The notes: a model not told the origin generated them from the letters alone. Positions 8,060 to 16,708 are shown, counted from the stretch's first letter. The stretch is DNA of 64,000 bases from Tahibacter amnicola (GCF_025398735.1 NZ_CP104694.1:361501-425500); one strand, 5' to 3'. Numbers and translations are program-made.

Positions 8060-8923
8060 ATGCGAACGGAAGCTGACAGCAGAAACACCAAGAAAATCGC
8101 CGAGTTCGCGCAATCGTGGCGGCTGCTGCGCCTGACGGCCATGCCGGCCCTGCAGACCGCCGTGGCCGCGCTCTACCAGCTCGTCCACGTCTCCAACAAG
8201 ATCCTGCCGCTCAAGAGCTACTTCAATGTCGTGCAGGACATGCAGCGCGCCGCGGCCGGAACCTTCGCGCCCAACGCCGAAGGCATCTGCACCGAAGACG
8301 AATTCATCATCGCCTGCTCCTACCTCAAGGTGGAGATCGCCAAGCAGGGCGCCGTGCATTACCTCAAGGGCGAAAGCCCGGATCTGCGCCAGACCAAGAA
8401 GCACCGCACGCCCGTCGACCTGTCCGACGAAATCGTGCTGAAGAGTCTTTCGGCGGCCATGGCGCGTCCGGATGAGTCGCGCGGCTCGGTCGGCTTCGAG
8501 CAGATCGTCAGCGGCGTCAATCACCTGGCCCGTCTGATGCGCCTGCGCGCCATCATGCCTGACGCGGTACGCATGCACGGCAACTACTCCGAGAGTAGCA
8601 AGGCCGATGTCCGCCGCCATTTCGGACTGTCCAATACGGATTACGAGGCGATGATGGCGATGGCCCGGCGCGAGGGGCTGATCCAGTTCCGCAACCGGCG
8701 CCGGGCACCGGACAATCTTTTCAGTCTCAAAAGCGCGCTGTTCGCGAAGGTGTGCGAACGCGCCTCGGTGCTGGGCTATACGCCACAGCGCACGCTGAAC
8801 CTGATCGTGGCCAATTTCTTCGAACTGGCCGAGAAGCACGAGCAGCAGGCGCGGCTCCAGGCGACAAGCGCGCCGCGGGCGGCGGGTGCGCGGGATGCAT
8901 CCGGCGCGGGCGAAGAGGAATGA
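8060..8923 (+). CDS. Unknown protein with winged-helix-like region
   Basis: A 287-residue cytoplasmic protein, family not recognised. Residues about 180-220 (DVRRHFGLSNTDYEAMM followed by REGLIQFRNRRR) resemble a helix-turn-helix with a basic wing, so DNA binding is possible. The N-terminal half is helical and the C-terminus is Ala/Gly-rich. The ATG at 8060 is preferred over upstream in-frame starts, where the sequence is low-quality intergenic. Its stop overlaps the next start as ATGA. A regulator of the secretion cluster is one possibility. Confidence 0.55.
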   Translation: MRTEADSRNTKKIAEFAQSWRLLRLTAMPALQTAVAALYQLVHVSNKILPLKSYFNVVQDMQRAAAGTFAPNAEGICTEDEFIIACSYLKVEIAKQGAVHYLKGESPDLRQTKKHRTPVDLSDEIVLKSLSAAMARPDESRGSVGFEQIVSGVNHLARLMRLRAIMPDAVRMHGNYSESSKADVRRHFGLSNTDYEAMMAMARREGLIQFRNRRRAPDNLFSLKSALFAKVCERASVLGYTPQRTLNLIVANFFELAEKHEQQARLQATSAPRAAGARDASGAGEEE

Positions 8924-9450
8924 CCATGGGACCGGATCTGTCACCCGGCGAACGCCTGGCACACCAGCTGGCCGCCTGTACGGGATTCCTGCGCTGGGCG
9001 GCGGCCTTTCCGGCCGAGTCGGTCCAGCGGCATCCCGAGCGTGACGGCGTGATGTGCCTGTCGCCGCTGCAGAGCAGCCGTTTCAGCTTCGCCTTGGCGG
9101 GCAGCACGCTGTATTGGGGCCTGCAGTCCTGCGAGGCGGAATGGGCGGCGTGGTTGCCGCTGGACCGGGCCTGGGTGACCGACCGGGTGTATCTGGCCGT
9201 CGCGGGAATCAACGGCATGGGCACGCGCCTGTCTCCGCTGACGATCAGCCTGTTCGTCGACGACCCGGATAAGCGCGCCCGCATGGCGCAGGCGTCGCAG
9301 CTGCAGCGGGTCCGCGTTGAGGCGCAGGCAGGCCGTATCGTCGCGACCGGACAGCGCATCGGTGCGCCGTGCCCCGTGACGGCCGCGCCGGCCGCGACGG
9401 ACGTGCTGCGGGACGCGACGTCGGAACGGCCGGCAGCCCGCTTCCTGTAA
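8920..9450 (+). CDS. Hypothetical protein
   Basis: A 176-residue protein with no recognised domain, signal peptide or membrane segment. A central hydrophobic/aromatic region (FALAGSTLYWGLQS, WAAWLPLDRAWVTD) suggests a compact globular fold. It is coupled to the preceding putative regulator by an ATGA overlap. It faces a convergent operon whose last stop is only 15 bases away. Confidence 0.5.
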   Translation: MTMGPDLSPGERLAHQLAACTGFLRWAAAFPAESVQRHPERDGVMCLSPLQSSRFSFALAGSTLYWGLQSCEAEWAAWLPLDRAWVTDRVYLAVAGINGMGTRLSPLTISLFVDDPDKRARMAQASQLQRVRVEAQAGRIVATGQRIGAPCPVTAAPAATDVLRDATSERPAARFL

Positions 9451-9465
9451 CCCGGAAGCGACCGC

Positions 9466-9831
9466 TCAGGCGGGCGTCGACCCACGCGGCGCCGGCGAAT
9501 TCCACTCATCGGCCGCCGCCACGGCGGGTGCCGCACCGGCCGGCGCGCCGTCGAGCCATTGGCGATCCAGCCCGGCACCGTGGGAGATGTCCGCACTGAC
9601 CCGCCCGCGCTGGTCCACGACCTGGGCGATCCCGCTGACGAGTTCGGCCGAGGCCGGTTCGCGCAGCAGTCGATCACCCAGCTCCGGCGGCAGCTGCGCC
9701 AGGGCCTCGCGCACTTCCTGCCCGTGATCGGCCAGTACCGCCTGCCGGGCGGCCAGGACCGGATTGTCCGGCGCGGTGCTGACGCTGGCGGTGAATCCGG
9801 CGAAGTGTTCCGGCGCGGGCATATCGCTCAC
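9466..9831 (-). CDS. Hypothetical protein, second gene of a two-gene leftward operon
   Basis: A 121-residue protein of unknown function with a predicted helical core (AARQAVLADHGQEVREALAQ, then LGDRLLREPASAELVSGIAQ). The start is taken as the GTG at 9831 because it overlaps the upstream stop as GTGA. An ATG at 9822 is the alternative. No signal peptide or membrane segment is seen. Confidence 0.5.
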   Translation of the reverse strand: MSDMPAPEHFAGFTASVSTAPDNPVLAARQAVLADHGQEVREALAQLPPELGDRLLREPASAELVSGIAQVVDQRGRVSADISHGAGLDRQWLDGAPAGAAPAVAAADEWNSPAPRGSTPA

Positions 9832-10397
9832 GATGCGGGCTCGTCGCTGTGCGGCATCGGGTTCTTGATGAAGGGCGCGAGGCGTTCGGCCATGTAGCGT
9901 TCCATGTAGACCCGCTCGGCGTCCCGCAGCAGGCCCAGGGCAATCTCTTCGTTGCCGCACAGGCCGACCGCCTGGGTGCGCAGATTGCCCAGCCATTCGC
10001 GCCGCTCGTGGATGGAGCCGGGGGTTTCGTCGATGGCGCGGACGGCATCGATCAGGCGTTCGCGGATACGCTCGGTCGGCGGCGCGTCCGGACGCAGCTC
10101 GGCAAAGGCCAGCGTGGCCGAATGGACGGCCTTGAGGAAACGCACCTCGGCCTCCCGGCCCTGCATCACGCGCTCGGAGGTGCCGGTATGCAGGGGCGTA
10201 TTGCGCAGCAGTCCTTCCTGCTGGTCGCCCAGGATCTGTAGCGCCTGGCGCAGACGGTCACCGGACTCGTCCGTGCGCAGGGCCGCATCGGCGACGTAGT
10301 CGAATGCGAGCGGTTTGCCGGCGTTTTCGGCGGTTTTCGCACGAAGCAGCTCGGCCGCGATCAGGAATCGGCTCACATCGCGGATGGAGAGTCGCAT
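9828..10397 (-). CDS. Hypothetical helical protein
   Basis: A 189-residue protein not recognised. It is Arg/Glu/Leu-rich and probably all-alpha (RLSIRDVSRFLIAAELLRAK, then VRFLKAVHSATLAFAELRP). The ATG at 10397 is chosen because GGAGG lies 12 bases upstream. The frame stays open to 10541 but that part looks non-coding. It is transcribed away from dotA and coupled to the next gene by GTGA. Confidence 0.5.
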   Translation of the reverse strand: MRLSIRDVSRFLIAAELLRAKTAENAGKPLAFDYVADAALRTDESGDRLRQALQILGDQQEGLLRNTPLHTGTSERVMQGREAEVRFLKAVHSATLAFAELRPDAPPTERIRERLIDAVRAIDETPGSIHERREWLGNLRTQAVGLCGNEEIALGLLRDAERVYMERYMAERLAPFIKNPMPHSDEPAS

Positions 10398-10663
10398 GGC
10401 GCCGTCATACCTCCAGAAAAGATATCCGGCCGAGCTGAGCCGAAAAGGCCGCTTATCGTAATAAAAATCCCGCCGGACGGAATACTTGCCGCCGGTGCGG
10501 CGGACGTGGCGGGGCCGGGAAACGCGACGGGCTTCATCCATGGCTAGCAGAGGTTGTTAAAATGATTGCACGATAAAAATTTGACTATCTGTTGGTTATT
10601 GCCGTCAAAAAGTAGCGTTATGATATCTTTACGCCTACCGACCTGACTAGCTGGGGATCGCCA
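10398..10663. promoter_or_regulatory. A/T-rich divergent promoter region upstream of dotA
   Basis: An A/T-rich stretch at about 10,555-10,635 separates the leftward hypothetical pair from dotA. TATGAT at 10619-10624, about 40 bases before the dotA ATG, with TTATTG 17 bases upstream, is a weak rightward candidate promoter. An imperfect TTGAC / GTCAA pair (10581-10585 and 10604-10608) could be an operator half-site pair. All of this is visual. Confidence 0.3.
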
Positions 10664-13441
10664 ATGACCATGCCGTTCTCGCCATGCCCGCCCACGGGCA
10701 CATGCGAAGACAAGTCGTTCCAGCTACTCAATGATGTGTTCGGTGGCGCCGTGGCGGCGCTGGCGCAGGGCGCAGACCCCCATGGCGTCGACGCCAGCAG
10801 CAACATCCTGGCGATGATGTTTTCCTACTTCAATTCGGGCGTGCTGGTGATCGGCGCGCTGATCGTTTCCTATATCGCGTTCGTCGGCACCATCTCCACC
10901 GCCAATGACGGCGAGGCGATGGGCAAGAACTGGTCGTCGCTGTGGACCCCGCTGCGACTGGTCACCGGCGGCGCCTTCCTGCTGCCCACGGCCAGCGGGT
11001 ATTCGTATGTGCAGCTGGTGGTCCTGATGATCTCCCTGTGGGGCGCGGGGCTCGCCAACGTGACCTACCGCGCCGGCATGGACCTTTCGGTGGTCTCGCC
11101 CAACGCGGCGGTCGCCGGCATCAACCAGCCCGGCCAGTTCTATGGCCTGCGCGACCTGGCGAAAAACCTGGTCACGGCCGAGTACTGCACGCTGGTGGCC
11201 AACAAGGTGTACGGCAATTCCGCGTTTGCCGCCGCCAATCCCGAAGTCGGCCTGATGGCCCAGGCGGAAAAGGTGACCAATGCGCCCGACATGCAGACGC
11301 GGTACTACTACTACCGCGATGCCAATTCGGCGTCGAACCTGGCCGGCCAGAACCCGATCTGCGGCACCTACAACCTGCACCTGCCGCGCACCATCGGCGC
11401 CAGCCCCGGCCCGGTGAGCAAGGACCGTGAGCTGGAGCTGGCCCTGGGCGCGCTGCGCAATTCCCTCTGGGACGACAAGACCGTCGTCATCCGTGGCATG
11501 CACTCGGCGCTGTTTGACTGGGTACGTCAGTGGCCGATTCCCACGGAGCCGGGGGCCGCGGGCGGCACGCCGGTCGATGCGCATCGCTTCAACCAGATCG
11601 TCAACGAGTACGAGCAGCAGCTGGTCACCCGTCTGGTTGCCACGGGCGAAGGCGCCAACGGTTCCACGACCAACACCATGGGCCAGTACCTGCAATCCCT
11701 GACCCGGGAAGGCTGGGCCTCCGCCGGCGGCTGGTGGCAGCGTTCGGGCCAGGTGCGCGGCCAGATCTACAATGAGATCCGGGAAAACCCGGTCACCGTC
11801 AGTGCGCCGTCGCTGGCCGGCTTGCCCAACGACGCGCGCGCGGCCGCATTTGTCGGCATCGTCAACGGCATGACCGAGAGTGTCTTTCGCAAGGCCGAAT
11901 CTGCGCGTGGTTCGACCAACGCCTACGCCGATCCCCGCTCGGTCACGGACATGACCACCCTGCTACCCAAGGACGCCAACAGCGACGTCAACGTCGCCGC
12001 CCTGCGCGAAGACCTGGACGGCAAGCTCAAGAGCTATTCCACCAACATGATGAAAACGGTGGTGGACGTGGCCCTGGGCACCAACTCCTCGGGCGGCACC
12101 ATGCCGGAATTCGTCTGCGGCACGGCCGGCACCATGGGCGGCGCGATGAACCGCATCAAGTGCATCGGCGACCTGATGACCACCGTCGACACCGCCCTGC
12201 AGACGGCGCTCTTCGCAATCAAGACATCCGCCACCGGCTTCCGCGTCGGCGCGGGTCTGCTTAGCGCATTCAAGGTGGCGGGGACGGGCGTGGAAGCGGA
12301 CAAGGTCGCAACGCCCGTGTGGGACTTCGTGCTGCATGTCATCACGCCCATCCTGGAAGGAATGCGCCAGAAGACCACCTGGCTCGGCTTCTATTTCGGC
12401 GTGTTCCTGCCGTCGATGCCCTACGCGATCTTCATGATCGCGGTCATCGGCTGGCTGCTGACGGTAGCGCAGACCCTGATCGCAGCCCCGCTGTGGGTAC
12501 TCACGCACATGACGCCGGACCGCTCGTTCATCGGCGGCCAGCGCCATGGCTACCTGCTGTTGCTGTCCCTGTTCGTGCGCCCGGTGCTGGCGATCCTCGG
12601 CCTGTTTGCCGCCATGCTGATCAGCACACCGGTGATCAATTTCATCGCGACGGGCTTTTTCAGCATGAAGTCTGCCCTGGTGACCTCGGGCGGCCACGCC
12701 GGTTCGCTCGCTGACTGGCAGGCCTTCTCCTGGTGGTTCAGCGCCTTCGGCGCCCTGCTGCTGCCGGTGCTGTACATGGTGTTCGGCCTGCCGCAGGTGC
12801 TGCCCGATGCCGTTCTCAAATGGATCGAAGCCGGCGCCGACAGCATGGGCACCGCCAACGCCGGCGGCGAGATGCGCGCCGGCATGACCGGCGCGGCGGC
12901 AGCGGCAGCCAGCAAGCAGATGAGCAAGGGGACGTCCGCCGCCGTGGACAAGCGGCTTGAGCGCAACAACGAGCGCCGCGCCGAGGAAAGACGCCGCGCG
13001 GCGGGCGACGGTGGCGGCGGTGGCGGTGGCCGCCACGAGCTGGTGAACGGCGCCAGCCAGGGCGCCGTCCCCGTGGCCGAAGACCGGCCGCCGTCCAGCA
13101 TGGGCAGCAGGTCCGGTAGCGGGGGGTGGAGGTGGTGGAGGTGGTGGTGGATCCGGCTCGGGTTCATCGCCCGGCCCGCAGTCCACGCCGCCGACCGGCG
13201 CTCCCGCCGACAGTGGCCCCGGCCGTCGCCCCCCGGCACCGGTGGAGCGACGGCGGCGATGGCAGCGGGCGCTGCCGCCATGGCCGCCAGTGCCATTGCC
13301 AAGGCGAGGAATTCCGCGATGAACGTGGGCCCCCAGGGCCAGGCGCCGTCGAGCGCGTTCGAGGAGAGCGGTGATTCCGTGCTCAGCCAGCGGGACTCGG
13401 GGTCAACCTTCAGCGACCTGGAAAAGACCACGGGCGATTGA
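10664..13441 (+). CDS. dotA: DotA/TraY-like polytopic T4BSS protein, abnormal C-terminal tail
   Basis: A 925-residue DotA/TraY-type protein (Legionella DotA has about 1,048 residues). Two membrane segments lie near residues 50-76 and 112-135, then a large periplasmic loop to about 570, then several segments at about 572-613, 630-655 and 690-720, and a cytoplasmic Gly/Arg-rich tail. The family is an inner-membrane component needed for channel activity. At 822-850 the tail switches to a Trp/Arg-rich run (WRWWRWWWIRLG), bounded by a six-G run (13121-13126) and a six-C run (13229-13234). Adding two G and one C turns it into a Gly/Ser/Pro linker that rejoins the same frame, so the tail is probably mis-sequenced. 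Confidence 0.87.
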   Translation: MTMPFSPCPPTGTCEDKSFQLLNDVFGGAVAALAQGADPHGVDASSNILAMMFSYFNSGVLVIGALIVSYIAFVGTISTANDGEAMGKNWSSLWTPLRLVTGGAFLLPTASGYSYVQLVVLMISLWGAGLANVTYRAGMDLSVVSPNAAVAGINQPGQFYGLRDLAKNLVTAEYCTLVANKVYGNSAFAAANPEVGLMAQAEKVTNAPDMQTRYYYYRDANSASNLAGQNPICGTYNLHLPRTIGASPGPVSKDRELELALGALRNSLWDDKTVVIRGMHSALFDWVRQWPIPTEPGAAGGTPVDAHRFNQIVNEYEQQLVTRLVATGEGANGSTTNTMGQYLQSLTREGWASAGGWWQRSGQVRGQIYNEIRENPVTVSAPSLAGLPNDARAAAFVGIVNGMTESVFRKAESARGSTNAYADPRSVTDMTTLLPKDANSDVNVAALREDLDGKLKSYSTNMMKTVVDVALGTNSSGGTMPEFVCGTAGTMGGAMNRIKCIGDLMTTVDTALQTALFAIKTSATGFRVGAGLLSAFKVAGTGVEADKVATPVWDFVLHVITPILEGMRQKTTWLGFYFGVFLPSMPYAIFMIAVIGWLLTVAQTLIAAPLWVLTHMTPDRSFIGGQRHGYLLLLSLFVRPVLAILGLFAAMLISTPVINFIATGFFSMKSALVTSGGHAGSLADWQAFSWWFSAFGALLLPVLYMVFGLPQVLPDAVLKWIEAGADSMGTANAGGEMRAGMTGAAAAAASKQMSKGTSAAVDKRLERNNERRAEERRRAAGDGGGGGGGRHELVNGASQGAVPVAEDRPPSSMGSRSGSGGWRWWRWWWIRLGFIARPAVHAADRRSRRQWPRPSPPGTGGATAAMAAGAAAMAASAIAKARNSAMNVGPQGQAPSSAFEESGDSVLSQRDSGSTFSDLEKTTGD

Positions 13442-13461
13442 AGCATCGGCCCGCATCGACA

Positions 13462-13487
13462 CCTGGCTCACACGCCGCTGAGCCAGG
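13462..13487 (+). terminator. Stem-loop after dotA
   Basis: A perfect 9-base inverted repeat, CCTGGCTCA / TGAGCCAGG, with an 8-base loop lies 20 bases after the dotA stop and before a small lipoprotein gene. There is no T-run. It may be an attenuator or a 3'-end stabiliser between the two genes. Confidence 0.4.
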
Positions 13488-13530
13488 CTGTGGGAAACTC
13501 GCCAATTCCACCCCTGGAAAAAGGAACCCC

Positions 13531-13926
13531 ATGAACGCCATCGCATGCGGCCTGCGCGCCGCACCGGTTCTCCTGGCTCTGGCCTTGTCGGCCTGCGGCG
13601 GCGGCAAGGACGCCGCGGCACCGACCGCCTCTTCGAACGCGAGCGCGCCAACCGGTGCATCCGTCGCCGCACCGGCCCCGACCGGCCTGCGCGCGCGCCG
13701 ACTGGCCGATCTTCCGTCGGGTGCGGAAGGCGGCAACCTGCTGGCCAAGGAACTGTCGCCGGGCGAGATGACCCTGATCAACCAGTTCATGGGACGCGGC
13801 TCCTTCACGCCGGAAGAGCAGGCCTACACCGTGCAGCAGGCCCTGGACGACCAGGCTCGCCGCAACGGCGGCCAACCGGCGGACCCGGCAGCGATGCGCG
13901 ACACCGCCGCCCGCTCGGTCAACTGA
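13531..13926 (+). CDS. Small lipoprotein downstream of dotA
   Basis: A 131-residue protein with a lipoprotein signal (LLALALSAC, Cys22), a Gly/Ala-rich linker and a C-terminal region around LLAKELSPGEMTLINQFMG and FTPEEQAYTVQQALDDQARR. The family is not recognised. AAAAGGAA seven bases before the ATG at 13531 supports this start. Its place right after dotA suggests an envelope component of the secretion system, by context only. Confidence 0.6.
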   Translation: MNAIACGLRAAPVLLALALSACGGGKDAAAPTASSNASAPTGASVAAPAPTGLRARRLADLPSGAEGGNLLAKELSPGEMTLINQFMGRGSFTPEEQAYTVQQALDDQARRNGGQPADPAAMRDTAARSVN

Positions 13927-13939
13927 CCCGTCGCGCGGA

Positions 13940-14629
13940 TCAGGGCGCCATGGCCGGCTCGTCGTCGGCCATCGGCGTCACGCCCGCGACCAGCGGTCCA
14001 AGTCCCAGTGGATCCTGCAGCAGCGCCGCGGCGGCGGCGCCACCGGTCGCCAGGGCCCGCACCGCAATCGGCCGTTCGGCCAGCGCCTGGAACTGCTGGT
14101 GAAAGGTTTCCAGCACTGATTCCCATTGGGTGAACGGGTTCTGCTGCAGCTGGTGCATGGCCTGCAGACAAGTGGCCGTCAGCGTCATCTGCTGCGCATG
14201 GGCGCGGCGCAGGGCCGCCAGCTCGCGCTGAAGGGCTGACTGGCGTTGCTGCAGCTGGCCGACCTGCTGTTCCAGCCGTGTGTTGACTGCGACGTAGGCG
14301 GCGATCGCCGTGAGGTAACTGCGATCCGGTGCATCCATGGCAGCGGCGACGGCCAGATCCGTGTGCTGCCATTCGTCCACCTGAGCACGCAGGGCCGCGA
14401 TCTGCTGCGCCTGCCCCTCCAGCTGGATGTGCAGCGCATCCCGCATCGCGGCCAGGCGCGCGCAATCTTCCCGGGCCTGCTCAAGCTGCAGCGTCCCCTC
14501 CGCGCGACCGCTTTCGAAGCCGCGCCTATATCCGGACTCGCTCTCTTCGGCGTAGCAGGCATCCGCGCGCCATTCCGTGGCGCCGCCGATTCCCCCCGGG
14601 CGCACGCCGGCATCATCACGCGTCGACAT
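13940..14629 (-). CDS. Hypothetical coiled-coil protein
   Basis: A 229-residue protein of unknown function. From about residue 40 to 160 it has heptad-rich helices (EQAREDCARLAAMRDALHIQ, then NTRLEQQVGQLQQRQSALQR) that should form a coiled coil. No signal peptide is present. The ATG at 14629 lies nine bases after GGAAGG; ATGs at 14635 and 14638 are too close to it. It follows a second unknown gene in a leftward pair and converges with the small lipoprotein gene. Confidence 0.55.
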   Translation of the reverse strand: MSTRDDAGVRPGGIGGATEWRADACYAEESESGYRRGFESGRAEGTLQLEQAREDCARLAAMRDALHIQLEGQAQQIAALRAQVDEWQHTDLAVAAAMDAPDRSYLTAIAAYVAVNTRLEQQVGQLQQRQSALQRELAALRRAHAQQMTLTATCLQAMHQLQQNPFTQWESVLETFHQQFQALAERPIAVRALATGGAAAAALLQDPLGLGPLVAGVTPMADDEPAMAP

Positions 14630-14661
14630 CTTCATCATCCTTCCCTGGAAAGGCGGGCCGC

Positions 14662-15219
14662 TCAGGCGCCCCGGGTGACGGGGGCTGGCAGGCCGAATGC
14701 CGCCAGCCGCCGGGTGGCCACGTCGACCCAGTCGGAGAAGCGCTCGTCCTCCAGCACGGCGCGCATGGCCAGCAGCGGCAAGCCGCGGGCCGGGTCGCCG
14801 TCGAGGTAGAACGCCACCCACCATTCCGGCACCAGCTGGACACGGCCATCGTGGGTTTCCACGGAGAAGGGCAGCGCGAGCACGCCCCCCATCGCACGGA
14901 CGCGGTCGGAGCTCAGACTTTGCGACGCCCACAGCGCAACATGCGTGAGGGTGCCCGGCTCGACGAGCATCAACGCAACCACATTCCGTGACGCGGTGTT
15001 GAGGTAGATGCCGGGCTCCAGCGGCAGTGGTTCGCCGGCAATGACAGGGCGCTGCGGCAACCTGCCGAGCAGGTGTTCGAGCAGGGCATACATCTCGAAG
15101 GCGACCGGAATGTCCCGGCGCAGCGCGGACGATTTCGCCGACATGGCTGAAATAAATCCGTCTGACGCGGCAATGGCCTCGCAAATCATTGATGGCAGCG
15201 TGCTTTGTAGGCTATCCAC
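14662..15219 (-). CDS. Hypothetical protein
   Basis: A 185-residue protein not recognised, predicted soluble and mixed alpha/beta (VAFEMYALLEHLLGRLPQRP, VQLVPEWWVAFYLDGDP). The start is a GTG at 15219 with no strong ribosome site; an ATG at 15189 is possible. First gene of a leftward pair with the coiled-coil protein and divergent from the small secreted protein at 15287. Confidence 0.5.
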   Translation of the reverse strand: MDSLQSTLPSMICEAIAASDGFISAMSAKSSALRRDIPVAFEMYALLEHLLGRLPQRPVIAGEPLPLEPGIYLNTASRNVVALMLVEPGTLTHVALWASQSLSSDRVRAMGGVLALPFSVETHDGRVQLVPEWWVAFYLDGDPARGLPLLAMRAVLEDERFSDWVDVATRRLAAFGLPAPVTRGA

Positions 15220-15286
15220 GACTATAGATTTTGCCGCGTGTCAGGAGTAGACTGATGGTATCACAAAAAAACGGTATCTCGTTTTT

Positions 15287-15583
15287 ATGACAAGCATCCT
15301 GCGGCGTGGCATCCTGGCGACCGCACTGGGCGCCCTCTCCTGTGCCGCTGGCGCACAGGACGTCATGGAGCTGGTGGTCAACAGACCCGACGGCTCGTCC
15401 TACACCTGCACCTTCGTCGCTGACGCCGAAGGATTCCGCATCGATCCGGTCACCGGACACTGGAAGGCCAACGGCACCAGTTTCGTCTGCCCGCCGCCCC
15501 CGGTACCCGGCGCACTGGCGCCGGCCGAGGCCCGCGCCGAAACAGCTGCCATCCCGGCGGCACCGGCACCACGGAGCCGCTGA
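15287..15583 (+). CDS. Small secreted protein
   Basis: A 98-residue protein with a signal peptide (MTSILRRGILATALGALSCAAGA, cleavage after about residue 23), a short domain with two cysteines (YTCTFVADAEGFRIDPVTG and FVCPPPP) and a Pro/Ala-rich tail. The two Cys could form a disulfide in the periplasm. Unknown family. The upstream 67 bases contain two GGTATC copies and a run of seven A. Confidence 0.5.
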   Translation: MTSILRRGILATALGALSCAAGAQDVMELVVNRPDGSSYTCTFVADAEGFRIDPVTGHWKANGTSFVCPPPPVPGALAPAEARAETAAIPAAPAPRSR

Positions 15584-15680
15584 TGTCCGCCGACGTACCG
15601 CTTCCGGCATGGACCGCACACGGACCCCGCAAGGCAGCACTGCCCGGCGGCCGGTTCCCGTTGCAGTTCCTGCCTTTTTT

Positions 15681-15725
15681 GCCAGGCCGTTGCCCTGCCC
15701 GCGCGACGCGGGCGGGCGGCCTGGC
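15681..15725 (+). promoter_or_regulatory. Long two-part hairpin in the leader of the 15,809 gene
   Basis: Outer arms GCCAGGCCG (15681-15689) and CGGCCTGGC (15717-15725) enclose inner arms GCCCGCG (15697-15703) and CGCGGGC (15707-15713) with a three-base loop. The structure ends 25 bases before a 20-codon leader reading frame. A run of six T precedes rather than follows it, so it is not a rightward intrinsic terminator. Confidence 0.45.
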
Positions 15726-15749
15726 TTCTCACCCGAGGAATGTGTTGCG

Positions 15750-15812
15750 ATGAGCGATTCTTCTCTTTCTGCTGCCGCGAATACGCCACTCGGCCGGGGT
15801 GGTGAGGTATGA
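15750..15812 (+). CDS. Possible 20-residue leader peptide
   Basis: ATG at 15750 lies nine bases after GAGGAA (15735-15740). The frame encodes MSDSSLSAAANTPLGRGGEV and its TGA overlaps the ATG of the next gene as ATGA. A good ribosome site, coupling to the downstream start and a preceding hairpin fit a leader peptide or a small co-translated protein. A coincidence cannot be excluded at this length. Confidence 0.4.
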   Translation: MSDSSLSAAANTPLGRGGEV

Positions 15813-16708
15813 ACACGGCAGTTCACGCATTGCAGGTCGTGCGGCTGGGCAAGCAGCACGCGGTGGAAATCCACCTGGTATCCGGCGGTTCGCTGCACGC
15901 GGACCGGCTGGCGGACTTCGTCAAGGATGGCCTGACCCACTTTTCCCGCTGGACCCTGCCCAGCGCGGCGACGGGACGCGTCTCGCGCCTGCTCGGTCCG
16001 CTGGTCAACACGGTCCGGGGTGCACTGGAGTCCGGTCGCCGCAGCGTGCAGCTCAACGAACTGAACGCGTGCGAGAAATTGACCAGTGCACGCGACATGG
16101 ACGGCACGCTCGCCCGCTTCGCCGCGGATGAACTGGGTGAATGCGTCGTGTTCCGCGACGCCGACGGCACCCTGCCGGTGGCGGACATGGAAACCGACCT
16201 GAACGACGCGCTGGCGCGCCTGGATGTGCTGCTGGCACGGCTGGACATCACGTCCGTATCCGCCGACATCGACACGCAGGCGCCGGAACAGCGCTCGGTG
16301 CTCGCCGGGGCTCGCGCGCGTCGCGAAGCGCTGATCGCCGCCGAGGCCTGGCTGTCGAGCGATGAGGTCGGCCGCCAGCTGGGCGGCAACAACGCCAGTG
16401 CCGCCGCCATCAAACAGCGTCCGACTGACGCGCGCCGGCGCGGCAAGATCTTCGGCGTCTGGCACGACGGAAAGTTCTACCACCCGGTGTTCCAGTTCAA
16501 CCAGGCGACGGGCACGCCGGTGGCGCAGATGGGCGCGATCCTGCGCGCGCTGCCCAAGGATCGCACGGGCTGGACCCAGGCCCTGTGGTTCTTCCGCAGC
16601 CGCGCTGACCTGGACGGTCGCCGTCCGGCCGACCTGATGCCTTCGGAGATCGACCGGGTTCTCGCCATGGCCCGCGCCGAGGGCAAGACCGAAGCCATCG
16701 CGCGCTGA
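15809..16708 (+). CDS. Putative DNA-binding protein with ParS/MbcA-like C-terminal motif
   Basis: A 299-residue cytoplasmic protein. Residues about 183-230 (AWLSSDEVGRQLGGNNASAA, then RRGKIFGVWHDGKFYHPVFQ) look like a helix-turn-helix that reads a short protein-encoded key. The C-terminus (WFFRSRADLDGRRPADLM, then RVLAMARAEG) resembles the toxin-binding domain of Xre/MbcA/ParS antitoxins (DUF2384). No RES-type toxin gene is adjacent, so a toxin-antitoxin role is not supported; a regulator is more likely. The N-terminal 170 residues are unknown. Confidence 0.5.
   Translation: MNTAVHALQVVRLGKQHAVEIHLVSGGSLHADRLADFVKDGLTHFSRWTLPSAATGRVSRLLGPLVNTVRGALESGRRSVQLNELNACEKLTSARDMDGTLARFAADELGECVVFRDADGTLPVADMETDLNDALARLDVLLARLDITSVSADIDTQAPEQRSVLAGARARREALIAAEAWLSSDEVGRQLGGNNASAAAIKQRPTDARRRGKIFGVWHDGKFYHPVFQFNQATGTPVAQMGAILRALPKDRTGWTQALWFFRSRADLDGRRPADLMPSEIDRVLAMARAEGKTEAIAR

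Noticed and set aside
15809-16708. Toxin-antitoxin pair
   Set aside because: The ParS/MbcA-like tail alone is insufficient; no RES or other toxin gene is next to it.
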